Assembly: GCA_963933115.1 (NCBI GenBank)
Contig: CAWVSL010000004.1
Coordinates: 52,815-116,814, forward strand
Length of the DNA: 64,000 nt
Origin: JALJPB01 sp963933115
Lineage (GTDB): Bacteria > Pseudomonadota > Gammaproteobacteria > Enterobacterales > Alteromonadaceae
Direction: 5' to 3'
Shown in pieces: positions 9,820 to 19,704 of this stretch (the stretch's first letter is position 1; every line of letters starts with the position of its first letter). The position numbers were made by a program, and so were the translations under genes. Below the pieces are notes generated by a model. The model saw only the letters and a list, made by a program, of their open reading frames with translations, had not been told where the DNA came from and ran no database searches.

Positions 9820-10782
9820 ATGGCTAAACGTAGAAAGGGTCGAGCGGTCAATGGTGTTTTGCTACTTGATAAACCTTACGGAATGTCATCTAACGGTGCA
9901 CTACAAAAAGTTAAACGAATTTATTTTGCCCAAAAAGCGGGCCATACCGGTGCACTGGACCCATTAGCCACTGGCATGTTACCTATTTGTTTAGGCGAAG
10001 GTACTAAGTTTTCCCAGTTTTTACTTGATACGGATAAAACTTATCAAGTGACAGCAAAATTAGGTATTCGAACTACCACAAGTGATGCTGATGGTGAGGT
10101 TGTAGCAGAGAAGCCGGTAGTGGTTACTAATGAACAGTTAGTTGCTGCTCTTAACTTCTTTCGTGGGACTACTCAGCAAATACCCTCGATGTATTCAGCA
10201 CTAAAATATAAAGGCCAACCTTTATACAAGTACGCCAGAGAAGGAATTGAAGTACCACGTGAGTCTCGTGATATTACTGTTTTTCGTCTTGATTTAGTGC
10301 GCTTTGAAGCTGATGAAGTTGAACTTGATATTCATGTATCAAAGGGCACTTATATTCGAACCATCGTTGATGATTTAGGCGAGTTATTAGGTTGTGGTGC
10401 TCATGTTGCTAATCTACATCGTAGTGCTGTAGGTAATTACCCAACAGATAAAATGATAACATTAGAGCAACTAGAAACTTTATTTGACGAGGCTAATACT
10501 AATGATATTGCACCATCAGAATTACTCGACCCCCTTTTATTACCAATGACTTCTGCATGTGACGGTATACCAACTGTTTTTGTTGATGATATGTCAGCGA
10601 ACTTTTTACGTCACGGTAATCCGGTACAAGCATCAAATGCACCGAGTGATGGTTTAGTCCAAGTGTTTATTGGTGATAATGAAACTGAAGGTGAGTTTAT
10701 TGGTGTCGGTCATATTGATGACAACGGCTTAGTTGCACCTAAGCGAATCGTTGTTCGTGATGAAGTATTAAGAACACTCTAA
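9820..10782 (+). CDS. truB: tRNA pseudouridine(55) synthase TruB
   Basis: Makes pseudouridine 55 in the T loop of tRNAs; 320 residues (E. coli 314). The catalytic Asp is Asp47 in the motif [15 protein letters not shown]. Other family motifs are [12 protein letters not shown] near the start, [22 protein letters not shown] and [14 protein letters not shown]-terminal PUA-like domain ends the protein. It follows rbfA directly and precedes rpsO, the usual order. Confidence 0.98.
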   Translation: MAKRRKGRAVNGVLLLDKPYGMSSNGALQKVKRIYFAQKAGHTGALDPLATGMLPICLGEGTKFSQFLLDTDKTYQVTAKLGIRTTTSDADGEVVAEKPVVVTNEQLVAALNFFRGTTQQIPSMYSALKYKGQPLYKYAREGIEVPRESRDITVFRLDLVRFEADEVELDIHVSKGTYIRTIVDDLGELLGCGAHVANLHRSAVGNYPTDKMITLEQLETLFDEANTNDIAPSELLDPLLLPMTSACDGIPTVFVDDMSANFLRHGNPVQASNAPSDGLVQVFIGDNETEGEFIGVGHIDDNGLVAPKRIVVRDEVLRTL

Positions 10783-10807
10783 AATAGAGGATTCGGTCAA
10801 ATATCAG

Positions 10808-10835
10808 TTGCAATTCCAATCGCGCCTGATAGAAT
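10808..10835 (+). promoter_or_regulatory. rpsO promoter
   Basis: TTGCAA at 10808-10813 and TAGAAT at 10830-10835 with a 16-base spacer, 26 bases after truB. Transcription would start near 10842, giving rpsO a leader of about 80 bases. Confidence 0.6.
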
Positions 10836-10862
10836 ACGCGCTCTTTTGTAACCAATGCTGAA

Positions 10863-10915
10863 TTAGTGTTTGGCTTGGTTCATATATTTGCTATTGAAAT
10901 ATAGCTAAACACTAA
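10863..10915 (+). promoter_or_regulatory. Hairpin leader sequestering the rpsO ribosome binding site
   Basis: TTAGTGTTTGGCT (10863-10875) pairs over 13 positions, with one G-U pair, with AGCTAAACACTAA (10903-10915). A second hairpin, ATATTT/AAATAT, lies inside. The 3' arm ends inside the Shine-Dalgarno AAGGA (10914-10918), so folding would hide the rpsO start. S15 represses its own translation through a leader structure in E. coli; a similar role here is an inference. Confidence 0.6.
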
Positions 10916-10924
10916 GGATTATTT

Positions 10925-11194
10925 ATGTCTTTAAATGCTCAAGAAAAAGCAGCAATCGTTGCAGAATATGCTCAAAAAGAAGGTGATACCGGTTCACCAG
11001 AAGTTCAAGTTGCTTTGTTAACAACTCAGATCAACCACTTACAAGGTCATTTTAAAGCGCACATCCATGATCACCACTCACGTCGTGGTTTATTACGCAT
11101 GGTTGCTCAGCGTCGTAAATTACTTGATTACTTAAATGGTAAAAATGCGGAACGTTACTTAGCATTAATTGCTAAACTAGGTTTACGTCGTTAA
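10925..11194 (+). CDS. rpsO: 30S ribosomal protein S15
   Basis: Primary 16S rRNA-binding protein, 89 residues, the standard length. Recognised by [20 protein letters not shown] and [21 protein letters not shown], the RNA-binding helices of the family. It has its own promoter, a strong hairpin covering the ribosome binding site and an intrinsic terminator, so it is probably mostly monocistronic, with possible readthrough from truB and into pnp. Confidence 0.99.
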   Translation: MSLNAQEKAAIVAEYAQKEGDTGSPEVQVALLTTQINHLQGHFKAHIHDHHSRRGLLRMVAQRRKLLDYLNGKNAERYLALIAKLGLRR

Positions 11195-11242
11195 TTTTAG
11201 TTAAAGTAATTAGAATGAGTGTAATATCTCTACTAAGAATTT

Positions 11243-11270
11243 AAAAAAAGGAGCCTTTGGCTCCTTTTTT
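11243..11270 (+). terminator. Intrinsic terminator after rpsO
   Basis: AAAAAAAGGAGCC-TTT-GGCTCCTTTTTT, a GC-rich core stem with A and T tracts, 48 bases after the rpsO stop. Confidence 0.92.
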
Positions 11271-11324
11271 GTTGTTTATGTTAAACAATAACGCATTGGC
11301 GGTAGTAATAACCTGTTGACCTAG

Positions 11325-11330
11325 TATAAT
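11325..11330 (+). promoter_or_regulatory. Candidate -10 box of pnp
   Basis: A perfect TATAAT at 11325-11330 within the 323-base gap between rpsO and pnp. No good -35 element is found at the usual distance. Transcription from here would give pnp a leader of roughly 180 bases, as in E. coli, where RNase III and PNPase autoregulate through it. Confidence 0.4.
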
Positions 11331-11517
11331 ACGCGTGCGAAATTTCATTATCACTTTTGGGTAATGACTAATTAAATAATCAATCAAACTGTATAATTTT
11401 TTGTTCTACTCGCCTTTGTTTTTAAAATGTTTTCATTTTAGAAATAGAGAGTGGATAAATAATTGTACAGATTGGTTAAAATGAAAATCTAATGCCTTAA
11501 AGGTAGAGGAACACTTT

Positions 11518-13638
11518 ATGTTCAATCCAGTTACTAAGAAATTTCAGTTCGGTCAACATACCGTCACGTTAGAAACGGGTACTATTGCTCGTCAAGCAAG
11601 CTGTGCAGTTATGGCAAGCATGGACGATACTTGTGTATTAGTCTCAGTTGTCGGTAAAAAAGAAGCTAAGCCAGGGCAAGACTTTTTCCCTCTTACAGTA
11701 AATTATCAAGAACGTACTTATGCTGCAGGTAAAATCCCAGGCAGTTTCTTTAAACGTGAAGGCCGCCCTTCAGAAGAAGAAACCTTAATTGCCCGTTTAA
11801 TTGACCGCCCGATTCGTCCATTATTCCCAGAAGGGTTTACTAACGAAGTTCAAGTTGTTATTACCGTTGTTTCAGTTAACCCTGAAATTGCACCAGACAT
11901 TATCTCCTTGTTAGGTACTTCTGCTGCATTAGCTATTTCGGGCATGCCATTTAGTGGTCCTGTTGGCGCTGCACGTGTTGGTTATACTGATGGTAAATAT
12001 ATACTTAACCCACTTCAGTCTGAATTAGAAGCTTCGCAATTAGATTTAGTTGTTTCAGGTACTGACTCTGCCGTGTTAATGGTTGAGTCTGAAGCTGACG
12101 TATTATCTGAAGAAGTTATGCTTGGCGCTGTTATGTTTGGTCATGAACAGATGCAAGGTGCTATCACTGCAATCAGTGAAATGGCTGCAGAAGTAAATAA
12201 CCCTAAATGGGATTGGGCTGCTCCAGTTAAAAATGCCGACTTAATCGCTAAAATTGCTGAACTTGCTTCAGTGCAAGTAGACGAAGCTTATCAAATTACT
12301 GAAAAAGCTATTCGTTATGAAAAAATTGCTGATATTCGTAACGCTGTTATCGCATCATTATTAGCAGACGATGCTGAATTAGATGTTAGCGATGCAAAAG
12401 ATTTATTTCATGATTTAGAGAAAAAAGTTGTTCGTGGTCGTATCACGCAAGGCTCTCCACGTATTGATGGTCGTGATCCTGAAATGATTCGTGCATTAGA
12501 TGTAATGACGGGTGTATTACCAAGAACACATGGTTCTGCGGTATTTACTCGTGGTGAAACTCAATCACTTGTTACGGCTACTTTAGGCACACAACGTGAT
12601 GCACAACGTCTAGATACTATTATGGGTGAGAAAACTGATGCATTTATGCTTCATTATAACTTTCCTCCATACTGTGTAGGTGAAACTGGTTTTGTTGGCA
12701 GTCCGAAACGTCGTGAAATTGGCCATGGCCGTTTAGCTAAACGCGGTATGTTAGCGGTTATGCCAACACTTGAAGAATTTCCATACGCAGTTCGTGTTGT
12801 TTCTGAAATCACTGAATCTAACGGTTCGTCGTCAATGGCTTCAGTTTGTGGTGCTTCATTAGCACTTATGGATGCAGGTGTTCCAATTAAGGCATCCGTT
12901 GCTGGTATTGCAATGGGCCTAGTTAAAGAAGGTGATAAATTTGTTGTCCTTTCTGATATCTTAGGTGATGAAGATCACTTAGGAGACATGGACTTTAAAG
13001 TGGCGGGTACTACAGGTGGTATTACGGCATTACAAATGGATATTAAAATTGAAGGTATCACGCAAGAGATCATGCAAATTGCTTTAAATCAAGCAAAAGC
13101 CGCACGTACTCATATCCTATCTGTTATGGATGAAGCCATCAGTGGACACCGTGAAGAAATTTCGCAGTTTGCTCCTCGCATTCATACGATTAAAGTTAGT
13201 CAAGATAAAATCCGCGACATCATTGGTAAAGGTGGTGCTACTATTCGTCAACTTACAGAAGAAACAGGCACAACCATTGAAATTGATGATGACGGAACAG
13301 TAAAAATTGCGGCAACTAATGGTGATCAAGCAGAAGATGCAATTAACCGCATTAAAGCATTAACTGCTGAGATAGAAGTAGGTACGCTTTACACGGGTAC
13401 AGTCGTTCGTATTGTTGACTTTGGTGCTTTTGTTAATGTATTACCTGGTAAAGATGGTTTAGTACATATTTCACAAATCTCTGATGAGCGTGTTAACAAT
13501 GTTACCGATGTGCTTAAAGAAGGCCAAGAAGTGAAAGTTAAAGTACTAGAAGTAGACCGTCAAGGTCGCGTTCGCTTAAGTATTAAAGAAGCAATGGAAA
13601 AGCCAGCAGTGTCTGAAGCGCCAAAAGTTGCTGAATAA
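11518..13638 (+). CDS. pnp: Polyribonucleotide nucleotidyltransferase (PNPase)
   Basis: Phosphate-dependent 3'-to-5' exoribonuclease and RNA degradosome partner, 706 residues (E. coli 711). Two RNase PH domains are present: the first has the [20 protein letters not shown] stretch, the second the conserved GERAF-like region near 385 and the active-site region [20 protein letters not shown] domain ([12 protein letters not shown], about 565-575) and an S1 domain ([14 protein letters not shown], from about 625) complete the protein. The ribosome binding site AGAGGA precedes the ATG. The gene is flanked by terminators. Confidence 0.98.
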   Translation: MFNPVTKKFQFGQHTVTLETGTIARQASCAVMASMDDTCVLVSVVGKKEAKPGQDFFPLTVNYQERTYAAGKIPGSFFKREGRPSEEETLIARLIDRPIRPLFPEGFTNEVQVVITVVSVNPEIAPDIISLLGTSAALAISGMPFSGPVGAARVGYTDGKYILNPLQSELEASQLDLVVSGTDSAVLMVESEADVLSEEVMLGAVMFGHEQMQGAITAISEMAAEVNNPKWDWAAPVKNADLIAKIAELASVQVDEAYQITEKAIRYEKIADIRNAVIASLLADDAELDVSDAKDLFHDLEKKVVRGRITQGSPRIDGRDPEMIRALDVMTGVLPRTHGSAVFTRGETQSLVTATLGTQRDAQRLDTIMGEKTDAFMLHYNFPPYCVGETGFVGSPKRREIGHGRLAKRGMLAVMPTLEEFPYAVRVVSEITESNGSSSMASVCGASLALMDAGVPIKASVAGIAMGLVKEGDKFVVLSDILGDEDHLGDMDFKVAGTTGGITALQMDIKIEGITQEIMQIALNQAKAARTHILSVMDEAISGHREEISQFAPRIHTIKVSQDKIRDIIGKGGATIRQLTEETGTTIEIDDDGTVKIAATNGDQAEDAINRIKALTAEIEVGTLYTGTVVRIVDFGAFVNVLPGKDGLVHISQISDERVNNVTDVLKEGQEVKVKVLEVDRQGRVRLSIKEAMEKPAVSEAPKVAE

Positions 13639-13714
13639 TTTTTACTTAGTAAATGATACTATGAGTAATAAATAAAACATAACAGGTAACAATTCGATGC
13701 CTGTTAATTTAAAT

Positions 13715-13742
13715 AAAAAGGAGCCAACTGGCTCCTTTTTTT
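13715..13742 (+). terminator. Intrinsic terminator after pnp
   Basis: AAAAAGGAGCC-AACT-GGCTCC followed by a run of T residues. Its stem core is the same GGAGCC/GGCTCC used after rpsO. Confidence 0.92.
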
Positions 13743-13784
13743 ATATACTGCAAACTATTATAATATACGTATTTAAGGTTTCTT

Positions 13785-14699
13785 TTGCTGAGTTCAATAA
13801 TTAAATTAGTGCCAACTGTCATGTTTTTTGGTGTGGTATTATCAATACAAGGTTGTGTATCACTTAATAAAACGTCACAGCAGCCAACATCGATGAATCA
13901 ACTTGTTATAGCAGAGCCGATGCAAGTGAGTTATAAAAGTGAAATTGCTATTGCTCGTTTATCAGAAGTTATTCTTCGTGCAGAGGTAACCGATGAACAA
14001 AGAGCTCAGCTCTATTATGACCGTGGCGTTATTTATGACAGTGTCGGTTTACGGTCGTTAGCCCGGCTTGATTTTAACAGAGCACTTCGTTTAAAACCTG
14101 ATTTAGTGAACGCCTATAATTTCATTGGTATTCATTACACGCAAATGCAAGACTATATGAAGGCTTACGATGCTTTTGATTCTGCGCTAGACTTGGCACC
14201 AGAGCATGAATATGCCTATTTAAATCGTGGTATAGCGCTTTATTATGGTGGTCGTCCAGCGTTAGCTTTAGATGATTTTATTGTTTTTCATCAACGACAA
14301 AAAGATGATCCTTACCGTGTGTTATGGATGTATCTTGCTGAGTATAAAGTCAACAGTGAAACCGCTAATGTTGCATTGAAGAAACGTGCTGAAAATATAT
14401 ATGATAAGACTTGGGCAAAACAAGTGATTCGATTATATTTAGGTGAAATTACCCAAAGTGATTTTATTGCACACTTAACTGATGGTGTTAAGTCAAATAA
14501 GGCTCTAACAGATCGTCTGTGCGAGGCTTATTTTTACTTAGGAAAATACAACCAGATTAAAGGTCAGCAGAGTATTGCGGCTAATTTTTTTAAATTAGCC
14601 CTTTCTACTAATGTCTATGAGTTTGTCGAACATAGATACGCCAAACTTGAACTGACACTAATGCGAGAAGCTATTAAAGGTAGTGTTGAACCTAAGTAA
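13785..14699 (+). CDS. nlpI: Lipoprotein NlpI, TPR adaptor
   Basis: Outer-membrane TPR lipoprotein, 304 residues (E. coli 294). The start is a TTG with AAGG six bases upstream. It gives a signal peptide with lipobox SIQGC and the lipidated Cys at position 24; the first ATG (residue 13) would cut the signal peptide. TPR repeats fill about 60-165, with ARLDFNRALRLKPDLVNAYN and AYDAFDSALDLAPEHEYAYL as clear units. In E. coli NlpI scaffolds the protease Prc and peptidoglycan hydrolases. Its position after pnp is the conserved one. The next gene encodes a possible metallopeptidase. Confidence 0.95.
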   Translation: MLSSIIKLVPTVMFFGVVLSIQGCVSLNKTSQQPTSMNQLVIAEPMQVSYKSEIAIARLSEVILRAEVTDEQRAQLYYDRGVIYDSVGLRSLARLDFNRALRLKPDLVNAYNFIGIHYTQMQDYMKAYDAFDSALDLAPEHEYAYLNRGIALYYGGRPALALDDFIVFHQRQKDDPYRVLWMYLAEYKVNSETANVALKKRAENIYDKTWAKQVIRLYLGEITQSDFIAHLTDGVKSNKALTDRLCEAYFYLGKYNQIKGQQSIAANFFKLALSTNVYEFVEHRYAKLELTLMREAIKGSVEPK

Positions 14700-14767
14700 G
14701 AAACATTACCACTTAGCGTTCATATTTAAGTATTTATATTTAATTATTCACATTTAGGTATTAGCTA

Positions 14768-16312
14768 GTGCAAATTAAAGTCATCATCACAATGATTTTG
14801 TCGGTTTTATTATCGTCAGGGTCATTTTTTTTAGACGATTATTTAACTGAAAAACTTAATAACAATCATTATAGTAAAGATGATTTAAGTTATGGGTTAA
14901 TGTTAAAACTTGATGCTGCATATAAAATTAAACTTACCGAGTTTGAGTTAGGAACAGAGTCTTGGTTGAACTACGGAAAAGTGCTAGCCAAAGGTAATGG
15001 TCAAATAAGTAAAAAGATAGCTGATTACTATTTTCAGCAAGATGAATTCGAAACTAGTATTATTTGGTATCAACAGGCGATTAAACTTTTAGATTATTCT
15101 GCAGCTTTACCTTTAGCTAAAGCCTACTTTATTCAAAATAAATTAGCACTGGCTCATAAAACGCTTGAGAATGTTAAAAGCCTCTCTGCAACGGATGTGC
15201 TCTTTGCTATCGAATTAGCAATTGCTCAAGGAGATACTTTCTCTATAGCTAAGTATATTGATATGTTATCAAGCAGTGAAATCGGCAAAACCTTAGTAGA
15301 TAAGATTATAAAATATCAAGTTTTATCAGGAGCCAACATTAATCAAACGTTTAATAATGCAAACTATTCTTTAAATGAATTGCAGAATAAAGCTTTACTC
15401 TCTGAGCAAAGTTGTCCAACAAGTATTCAATTATATGCAACGACACTTGCCGATTTAGACCAACTGTCTGAATTTATAAAGCAATTTAAACAGCATCCAC
15501 TTAATGAATACCTCTGTTTATCTCAGCCGAAATATATCCCAATCAAGCAACTACATTGTCATCATAACAAGACTAAGGCGATTAAATGTGATGAAGGTAC
15601 TTGGCAAAGCTTTACTCAACACCTTAATACTCGTTATATTGGTTTACTCTATCCTCATGGTGGTGCTAACGTCCACTTAGGTATTCTGTATATTGATAGA
15701 GAAGATACTTTTGATGTTTTCTCCCACGAAATCACTCATCTATTAGGCTTTGTTGATGAATACCCTTTAGTTACAAATCACCCTAGATGTCACCAAACAC
15801 AAACAGCAATGTTTGCTCAAAATATTGCTGTACTAGATAAAAAGTACTACGGTGATAAAAAAGAGATTCGAAATAATATTATTAAAAGTATACCCTGGGG
15901 GGAAAAAATAAAACCAACAACACCGATATTAACCTTCTCTGTCAATTTAAAAAACGAATTATTGAATACGTTTGTTAAAGAAAACACTTGGTTACTCGGT
16001 ACTCCTAATACATACAAAGGTGAGTATGGTGTTTTTAATGCTGACACTTGTAATGAAGGGAGTTTTCGCTCATATAAACCTTTAAAGAGAATAACCCAGT
16101 TACAATATTACCAAGTTGAATTTCCAAATCAATACTTAGATTTATTGGCTAATAATTGGTATGAATACCTAATGCCAAGTTTTCATTATAATATTGCTTT
16201 GTCATTATTAGTCAAGGGGGACCTTGTTGAAGGCCGAACTTGGTTATTGAAATCAGCAAGTATGGAAAGTAAAAGTGCGAGAAAATTAAAAATATTACAA
16301 GCAAAATTCTAA
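14768..16312 (+). CDS. Exported TPR/Sel1-like protein with M64-like HExxH metallopeptidase motif
   Basis: A 514-residue protein of uncertain function. The GTG start gives an N-terminal hydrophobic segment (about 3-22) that looks like a signal peptide or anchor; an ATG at residue 9 is an alternative start. Residues about 45-200 are helical and TPR/Sel1-like. Around residues 322-334 is HEITHLLGFVDEY, matching the zinc-metallopeptidase pattern HExxHxxGxxDE and resembling the HExxH...DEY signature of peptidase family M64. A cluster of Cys residues lies on both sides (for example LHCHH, CDEGTW, HPRCHQ), consistent with an exported, disulfide-bonded protein. It follows nlpI by 68 bases on the same strand. 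The family assignment is an inference; the motif is seen directly. Confidence 0.6.
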   Translation: MQIKVIITMILSVLLSSGSFFLDDYLTEKLNNNHYSKDDLSYGLMLKLDAAYKIKLTEFELGTESWLNYGKVLAKGNGQISKKIADYYFQQDEFETSIIWYQQAIKLLDYSAALPLAKAYFIQNKLALAHKTLENVKSLSATDVLFAIELAIAQGDTFSIAKYIDMLSSSEIGKTLVDKIIKYQVLSGANINQTFNNANYSLNELQNKALLSEQSCPTSIQLYATTLADLDQLSEFIKQFKQHPLNEYLCLSQPKYIPIKQLHCHHNKTKAIKCDEGTWQSFTQHLNTRYIGLLYPHGGANVHLGILYIDREDTFDVFSHEITHLLGFVDEYPLVTNHPRCHQTQTAMFAQNIAVLDKKYYGDKKEIRNNIIKSIPWGEKIKPTTPILTFSVNLKNELLNTFVKENTWLLGTPNTYKGEYGVFNADTCNEGSFRSYKPLKRITQLQYYQVEFPNQYLDLLANNWYEYLMPSFHYNIALSLLVKGDLVEGRTWLLKSASMESKSARKLKILQAKF

Positions 16313-16384
16313 CCTACTATCTTTACGACCTATAATTTAATATAACTTGCTATATGGTCAATAATGCTGGGTTTTTTATTTAAA

Positions 16385-16564
16385 TTAATGGGTTAATTGT
16401 GTATTAGGGGCGTCTTTATTTAAGGTGTTATTTCCTGTAATTATTGGCCAAGCGTTTTGTGTTTTTTCTGATGTTTTTTTGTTAATTGTGATTGTTACTT
16501 CTTGTTGTTCAGTAATTGATGAAAAATCAGATTGGTTTCGGTTAAACCATGAGTATAAAGCCAT
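16385..16564 (-). CDS. Small hypothetical protein, 59 residues
   Basis: A minus-strand frame of 59 codons in the 441-base gap between the metallopeptidase gene and csdA-csdE. It begins MALYSWFNRNQSDFSS and ends with TAA at 16385-16387. The ATG is preceded by a good Shine-Dalgarno AAAGGA nine bases upstream, rare for a chance frame in such AT-rich DNA. The protein is hydrophilic and rich in Asn, Thr and Gln, with no Cys, no signal peptide and no domain I recognise. It is divergent from csdA-csdE. I cannot assign a function; reality of the gene rests on the ribosome binding site and length. Confidence 0.5.
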   Translation of the reverse strand: MALYSWFNRNQSDFSSITEQQEVTITINKKTSEKTQNAWPIITGNNTLNKDAPNTQLTH

Positions 16565-16753
16565 CTTATGTAATCCTTTTTATCGATAGTATTACCTACC
16601 TATTTCCTTAGTAGGGTCTAACAGTTATAGCTTATAAACCGGATGATTTCATATTTTAAAGTAATAAAATTAATATATAATTTGCTAATTTTCGATGTGA
16701 GAATAAGGTATAATTGAGTATATTTTATTCTGTTTTTATATCAATTAGTTAGC

Positions 16754-18451
16754 ATGAACCAGTTTGATCATTTAACCTTCCGACGCCATTTTCCTTTATT
16801 ACAGTTAAAGTTTAGTCACGACGGGTCTGAAAAATTTCCTTTAGTCTATTTTGATAACGGCGCTACCACACAAAAACCAAATTGTGTGATTGATAGTTAC
16901 CAACACTTTTATGAGCATAATAATGCCAACGTTCATCGCTCATCCCATATGCTGAGTGCAAGAGCAACCAGTGATTTCGAACGAGCAAGGAGTGAAGTTA
17001 AAGGTTTTATCCATGCTAAAAGTGTAAAGGAAATCATATGGACTAAAGGCTGTACTGAGGCCATTAACTTAGTTGCTAACAGTTATGCTCTCAACTATTT
17101 AAAATTGGGTGATGAAATCGTTTTAAGCCAATGTGAACACCACGCTAATATTGTTCCTTGGCAAATTATTGCTGAGAAAACTGGAGCGACGATCAAAGTA
17201 TTACCACTTGATAAAACAGGCCGAATTGACAAGTTATTTTTATCGAAGGTGATCACATCTAAAACTAAAATAGTTAGTTTTTCTCATATATCCAATGTCT
17301 TAGGTCGTATTAACCCAATAGAAGAAATTATTGCTCAGGCAAAATCGGTTGGTGCGATTACATTAATTGATGGTGCTCAAGCAATTGCTCATTTAAGGGT
17401 CGATGTACAGGCGTTAGATTGTGATTTTTATACTTTCTCTGCTCATAAGATGTATGGTCCAACAGGCGTTGGTGTACTTTATGGCCGTGAGGAGTTACTC
17501 AATGATATGCCACCATATCAGTTTGGTGGCGAAATGATTAATACAGTAAGTTTTCAAAATGGAACTACCTATAATCAACTTCCCTTTAAATTTGAAGCTG
17601 GAACCCCAAATATTGCCGGTGTAATTGCTCTATCAAAGGCTGTTGAGTTTCTAACATCTTATGTAAGTAAATCTTTTATTGAATACGAACAGAGTCTGAC
17701 TGACTATGCATTCAAACACTTTAATGCAATACCTAATATTGACTTGATTGTCGACGGTCAGCCTGATATTCCTGTTATTTCATTTATAGTAAAAGGCCAT
17801 CATAACCATGATATTGCTGTTGCATTAGACAGCTTTGGTATTGCGGTTAGGTCAGGTCATCATTGTGCAATGCCTTTAATGGATTATTTAGACATTAGTG
17901 GTTGTCTCCGGATTTCTTTATCAGCGTATAATACTTTTGATGAAATTGATTTTTTTATTAAAAAGTTAACCGAAATCTTAGCTAATAATACAAACCCCGA
18001 TTATTCGAATATAAATACTGTGGTTAGTGAAAGCGAGGTTGGTTCTAAGTCAGCGACTGATGATGTTTTGGCGTTATTTGAAAATATTAAGGGTTGGGAT
18101 GGTCGTCATCGACAAATAATGTTGCTGAGCAAAAAACTGGCTAATATCCCTGATAATAAAAAAAATAATGACTCACTCATCAATGGTTGTGAAAGCTTAG
18201 CATGGCTGTATTATGACAAAGATAATCAGGGTAACTTTTCTTTTTATGCCTATAGTGATGCAAAAGTTATCAGAGGGTTATTAGTTATTATACTTGCTGC
18301 TTTTGATACTAAAAATAGAAAACAAATTCAAAGTTTTAATTTAGAGGGTTATTTTGAGAAATTGGGCTTGATGCATCATTTAAGTCCTTCAAGAGGAAAT
18401 GGCGTTAGAGCAATAGTTGATAAAATGATGGTGATTGTCGAGGAAAAGTAG
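16754..18451 (+). CDS. csdA: Cysteine desulfurase-SufE fusion (CsdA-CsdE)
   Basis: A 565-residue fusion. Residues 1 to about 410 are a class V aminotransferase-type cysteine desulfurase (CsdA/SufS group) that removes sulfur from cysteine with PLP. The PLP lysine is in SAHKMYGPTGVG, the phosphate-binding region in TKGCTEAINLV, and the persulfide-forming Cys in RSGHHCAMPLMDYL. Residues about 435-565 form a SufE/CsdE domain with the sulfur-accepting Cys in LINGCESLAWL. In E. coli csdA and csdE are separate adjacent genes followed by csdL/tcdA, and here the convergent neighbour is tcdA, supporting the Csd assignment over SufS. The fusion would fix donor and acceptor at 1:1. Confidence 0.93.
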   Translation: MNQFDHLTFRRHFPLLQLKFSHDGSEKFPLVYFDNGATTQKPNCVIDSYQHFYEHNNANVHRSSHMLSARATSDFERARSEVKGFIHAKSVKEIIWTKGCTEAINLVANSYALNYLKLGDEIVLSQCEHHANIVPWQIIAEKTGATIKVLPLDKTGRIDKLFLSKVITSKTKIVSFSHISNVLGRINPIEEIIAQAKSVGAITLIDGAQAIAHLRVDVQALDCDFYTFSAHKMYGPTGVGVLYGREELLNDMPPYQFGGEMINTVSFQNGTTYNQLPFKFEAGTPNIAGVIALSKAVEFLTSYVSKSFIEYEQSLTDYAFKHFNAIPNIDLIVDGQPDIPVISFIVKGHHNHDIAVALDSFGIAVRSGHHCAMPLMDYLDISGCLRISLSAYNTFDEIDFFIKKLTEILANNTNPDYSNINTVVSESEVGSKSATDDVLALFENIKGWDGRHRQIMLLSKKLANIPDNKKNNDSLINGCESLAWLYYDKDNQGNFSFYAYSDAKVIRGLLVIILAAFDTKNRKQIQSFNLEGYFEKLGLMHHLSPSRGNGVRAIVDKMMVIVEEK

Positions 18452-18536
18452 ACTCAAACCACAGCTCAGCTTAACTGAAAATCAGTGGTTTAGTTAAATT
18501 ATCGTATTGGTTATTAGTTGTTCATGATTTGTATTT

Positions 18537-19340
18537 TTAAGTGATTAGTTTTTTAGCTAACAATTTTTGAATTGATCGACCGACAGCAAAAAAAGCAAAA
18601 GTCGCTGTGACATGGGTTGTAGCACCAAAACCACTACTGCAATCTAATCGCATTGTACCATCTTGTTTTTGTTTAGCGTGGCAAACACCACCTTCTAGGT
18701 CGGGGTAAAGTAATTGTTCTGTTGAAAAAACTGCATCTATGGCAAACTTTCTTTTGCTTTTCTTCTCTAGTGTATCTCTAGGGAAATTATGTTCACGGCG
18801 TAACTGGTTTTTTACTTTAGCCAAAAGTGGGTCTTGATATGTTTTACTCAAATCAGTAATTTGAATTTTACTTGGATCTACCTGCCCACCGGCACCACCG
18901 ATAGTAATTATAGGTAATTTATTACGTTTACAATGTGCGATAATTTTTGTTTTTATATTGACTGAGTCTATTGCATCAATGACATAATCAAAGCTCGATG
19001 ATATCAAGTTTGTTAAATTTTCTTCTGTGACAAAATCATCAATTTGATAAATATTACATTCGGGGTTTATTTGATGAATTCGTTCAGCCATCACTTCGAC
19101 TTTATCTTTTCCAATAGTTGATGATAAGGCATGAATTTGGCGATTAATATTTGTGGTACAAATATCATCTAGATCAATTAACGTAATATTCCCTATACCA
19201 TTTCTCGCTAACGCTTCGGCTGCCCAAGAACCAACCCCACCAATACCTATGATACAAAAGTGCGCACCTTGCAAAATATTTGCGCCTTTAACGCCATAAA
19301 GACGGGCAATACCACCAAATCTTAATTGATAATCTGACAT
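18537..19340 (-). CDS. tcdA: tRNA threonylcarbamoyladenosine dehydratase TcdA (CsdL)
   Basis: E1-like ATP-dependent enzyme that cyclises t6A37 to ct6A in tRNAs reading ANN codons; 267 residues, close to E. coli TcdA (268). The ATP-binding motif GIGGVGSWAAEALARNGIG (about 32-50) and the DLDDICTTNINRQ stretch (about 56-68) are diagnostic. IDAIDSVNIKT follows. In E. coli it receives help from CsdA-CsdE, whose fused version lies convergently 85 bases away. The family name E1-like refers to ThiF/MoeB relatives; the RLYG-KGANIL start excludes the shorter MoeB type. Confidence 0.95.
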   Translation of the reverse strand: MSDYQLRFGGIARLYGVKGANILQGAHFCIIGIGGVGSWAAEALARNGIGNITLIDLDDICTTNINRQIHALSSTIGKDKVEVMAERIHQINPECNIYQIDDFVTEENLTNLISSSFDYVIDAIDSVNIKTKIIAHCKRNKLPIITIGGAGGQVDPSKIQITDLSKTYQDPLLAKVKNQLRREHNFPRDTLEKKSKRKFAIDAVFSTEQLLYPDLEGGVCHAKQKQDGTMRLDCSSGFGATTHVTATFAFFAVGRSIQKLLAKKLIT

Positions 19341-19704
19341 AACAAATGAAATATTTAACCTAAGTATATATGTATCAGTATTATACCCAAATCTGGTATG
19401 AAAATATCTATATCAAGTGAGTAAAAAAGGATTATTCACGATTTGCTCTGTTACAATTTAGTCAACCAGTAAAGCCTTTTTAGTGTTGAGTTTATGAATA
19501 ACTGGCATAGTAATGATTTTTTAAATTAAGGTGAAATTCGTTTTATGTATTTGGTTGGTGAATAGCCACTATATTAAAAATAAATATAAAATATATAACT
19601 TTACTGTTTGTTTTTAGGTTTTGACTCCTTTTTTGAAGATAAAAGTATATTTTTTGAGTGGTCGTTGACCCATTAACAATGATAAGTGCTGAAATTTAAT
19701 CATT
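19341..19704. other. AT-rich intergenic region between tcdA start and gltA terminator
   Basis: About 360 bases with no open frame backed by a ribosome binding site. It should hold the tcdA promoter near 19345-19420, but I could not pick a convincing -35/-10 pair. No repeats or RNA gene were recognised. Confidence 0.5.

Noticed and set aside
18452..18536. Terminator between csdA-csdE and tcdA (AAACCAC...GTGGTTT)
   Set aside because: Seven-base stem with a 22-base loop and no T run on either side; not convincing.
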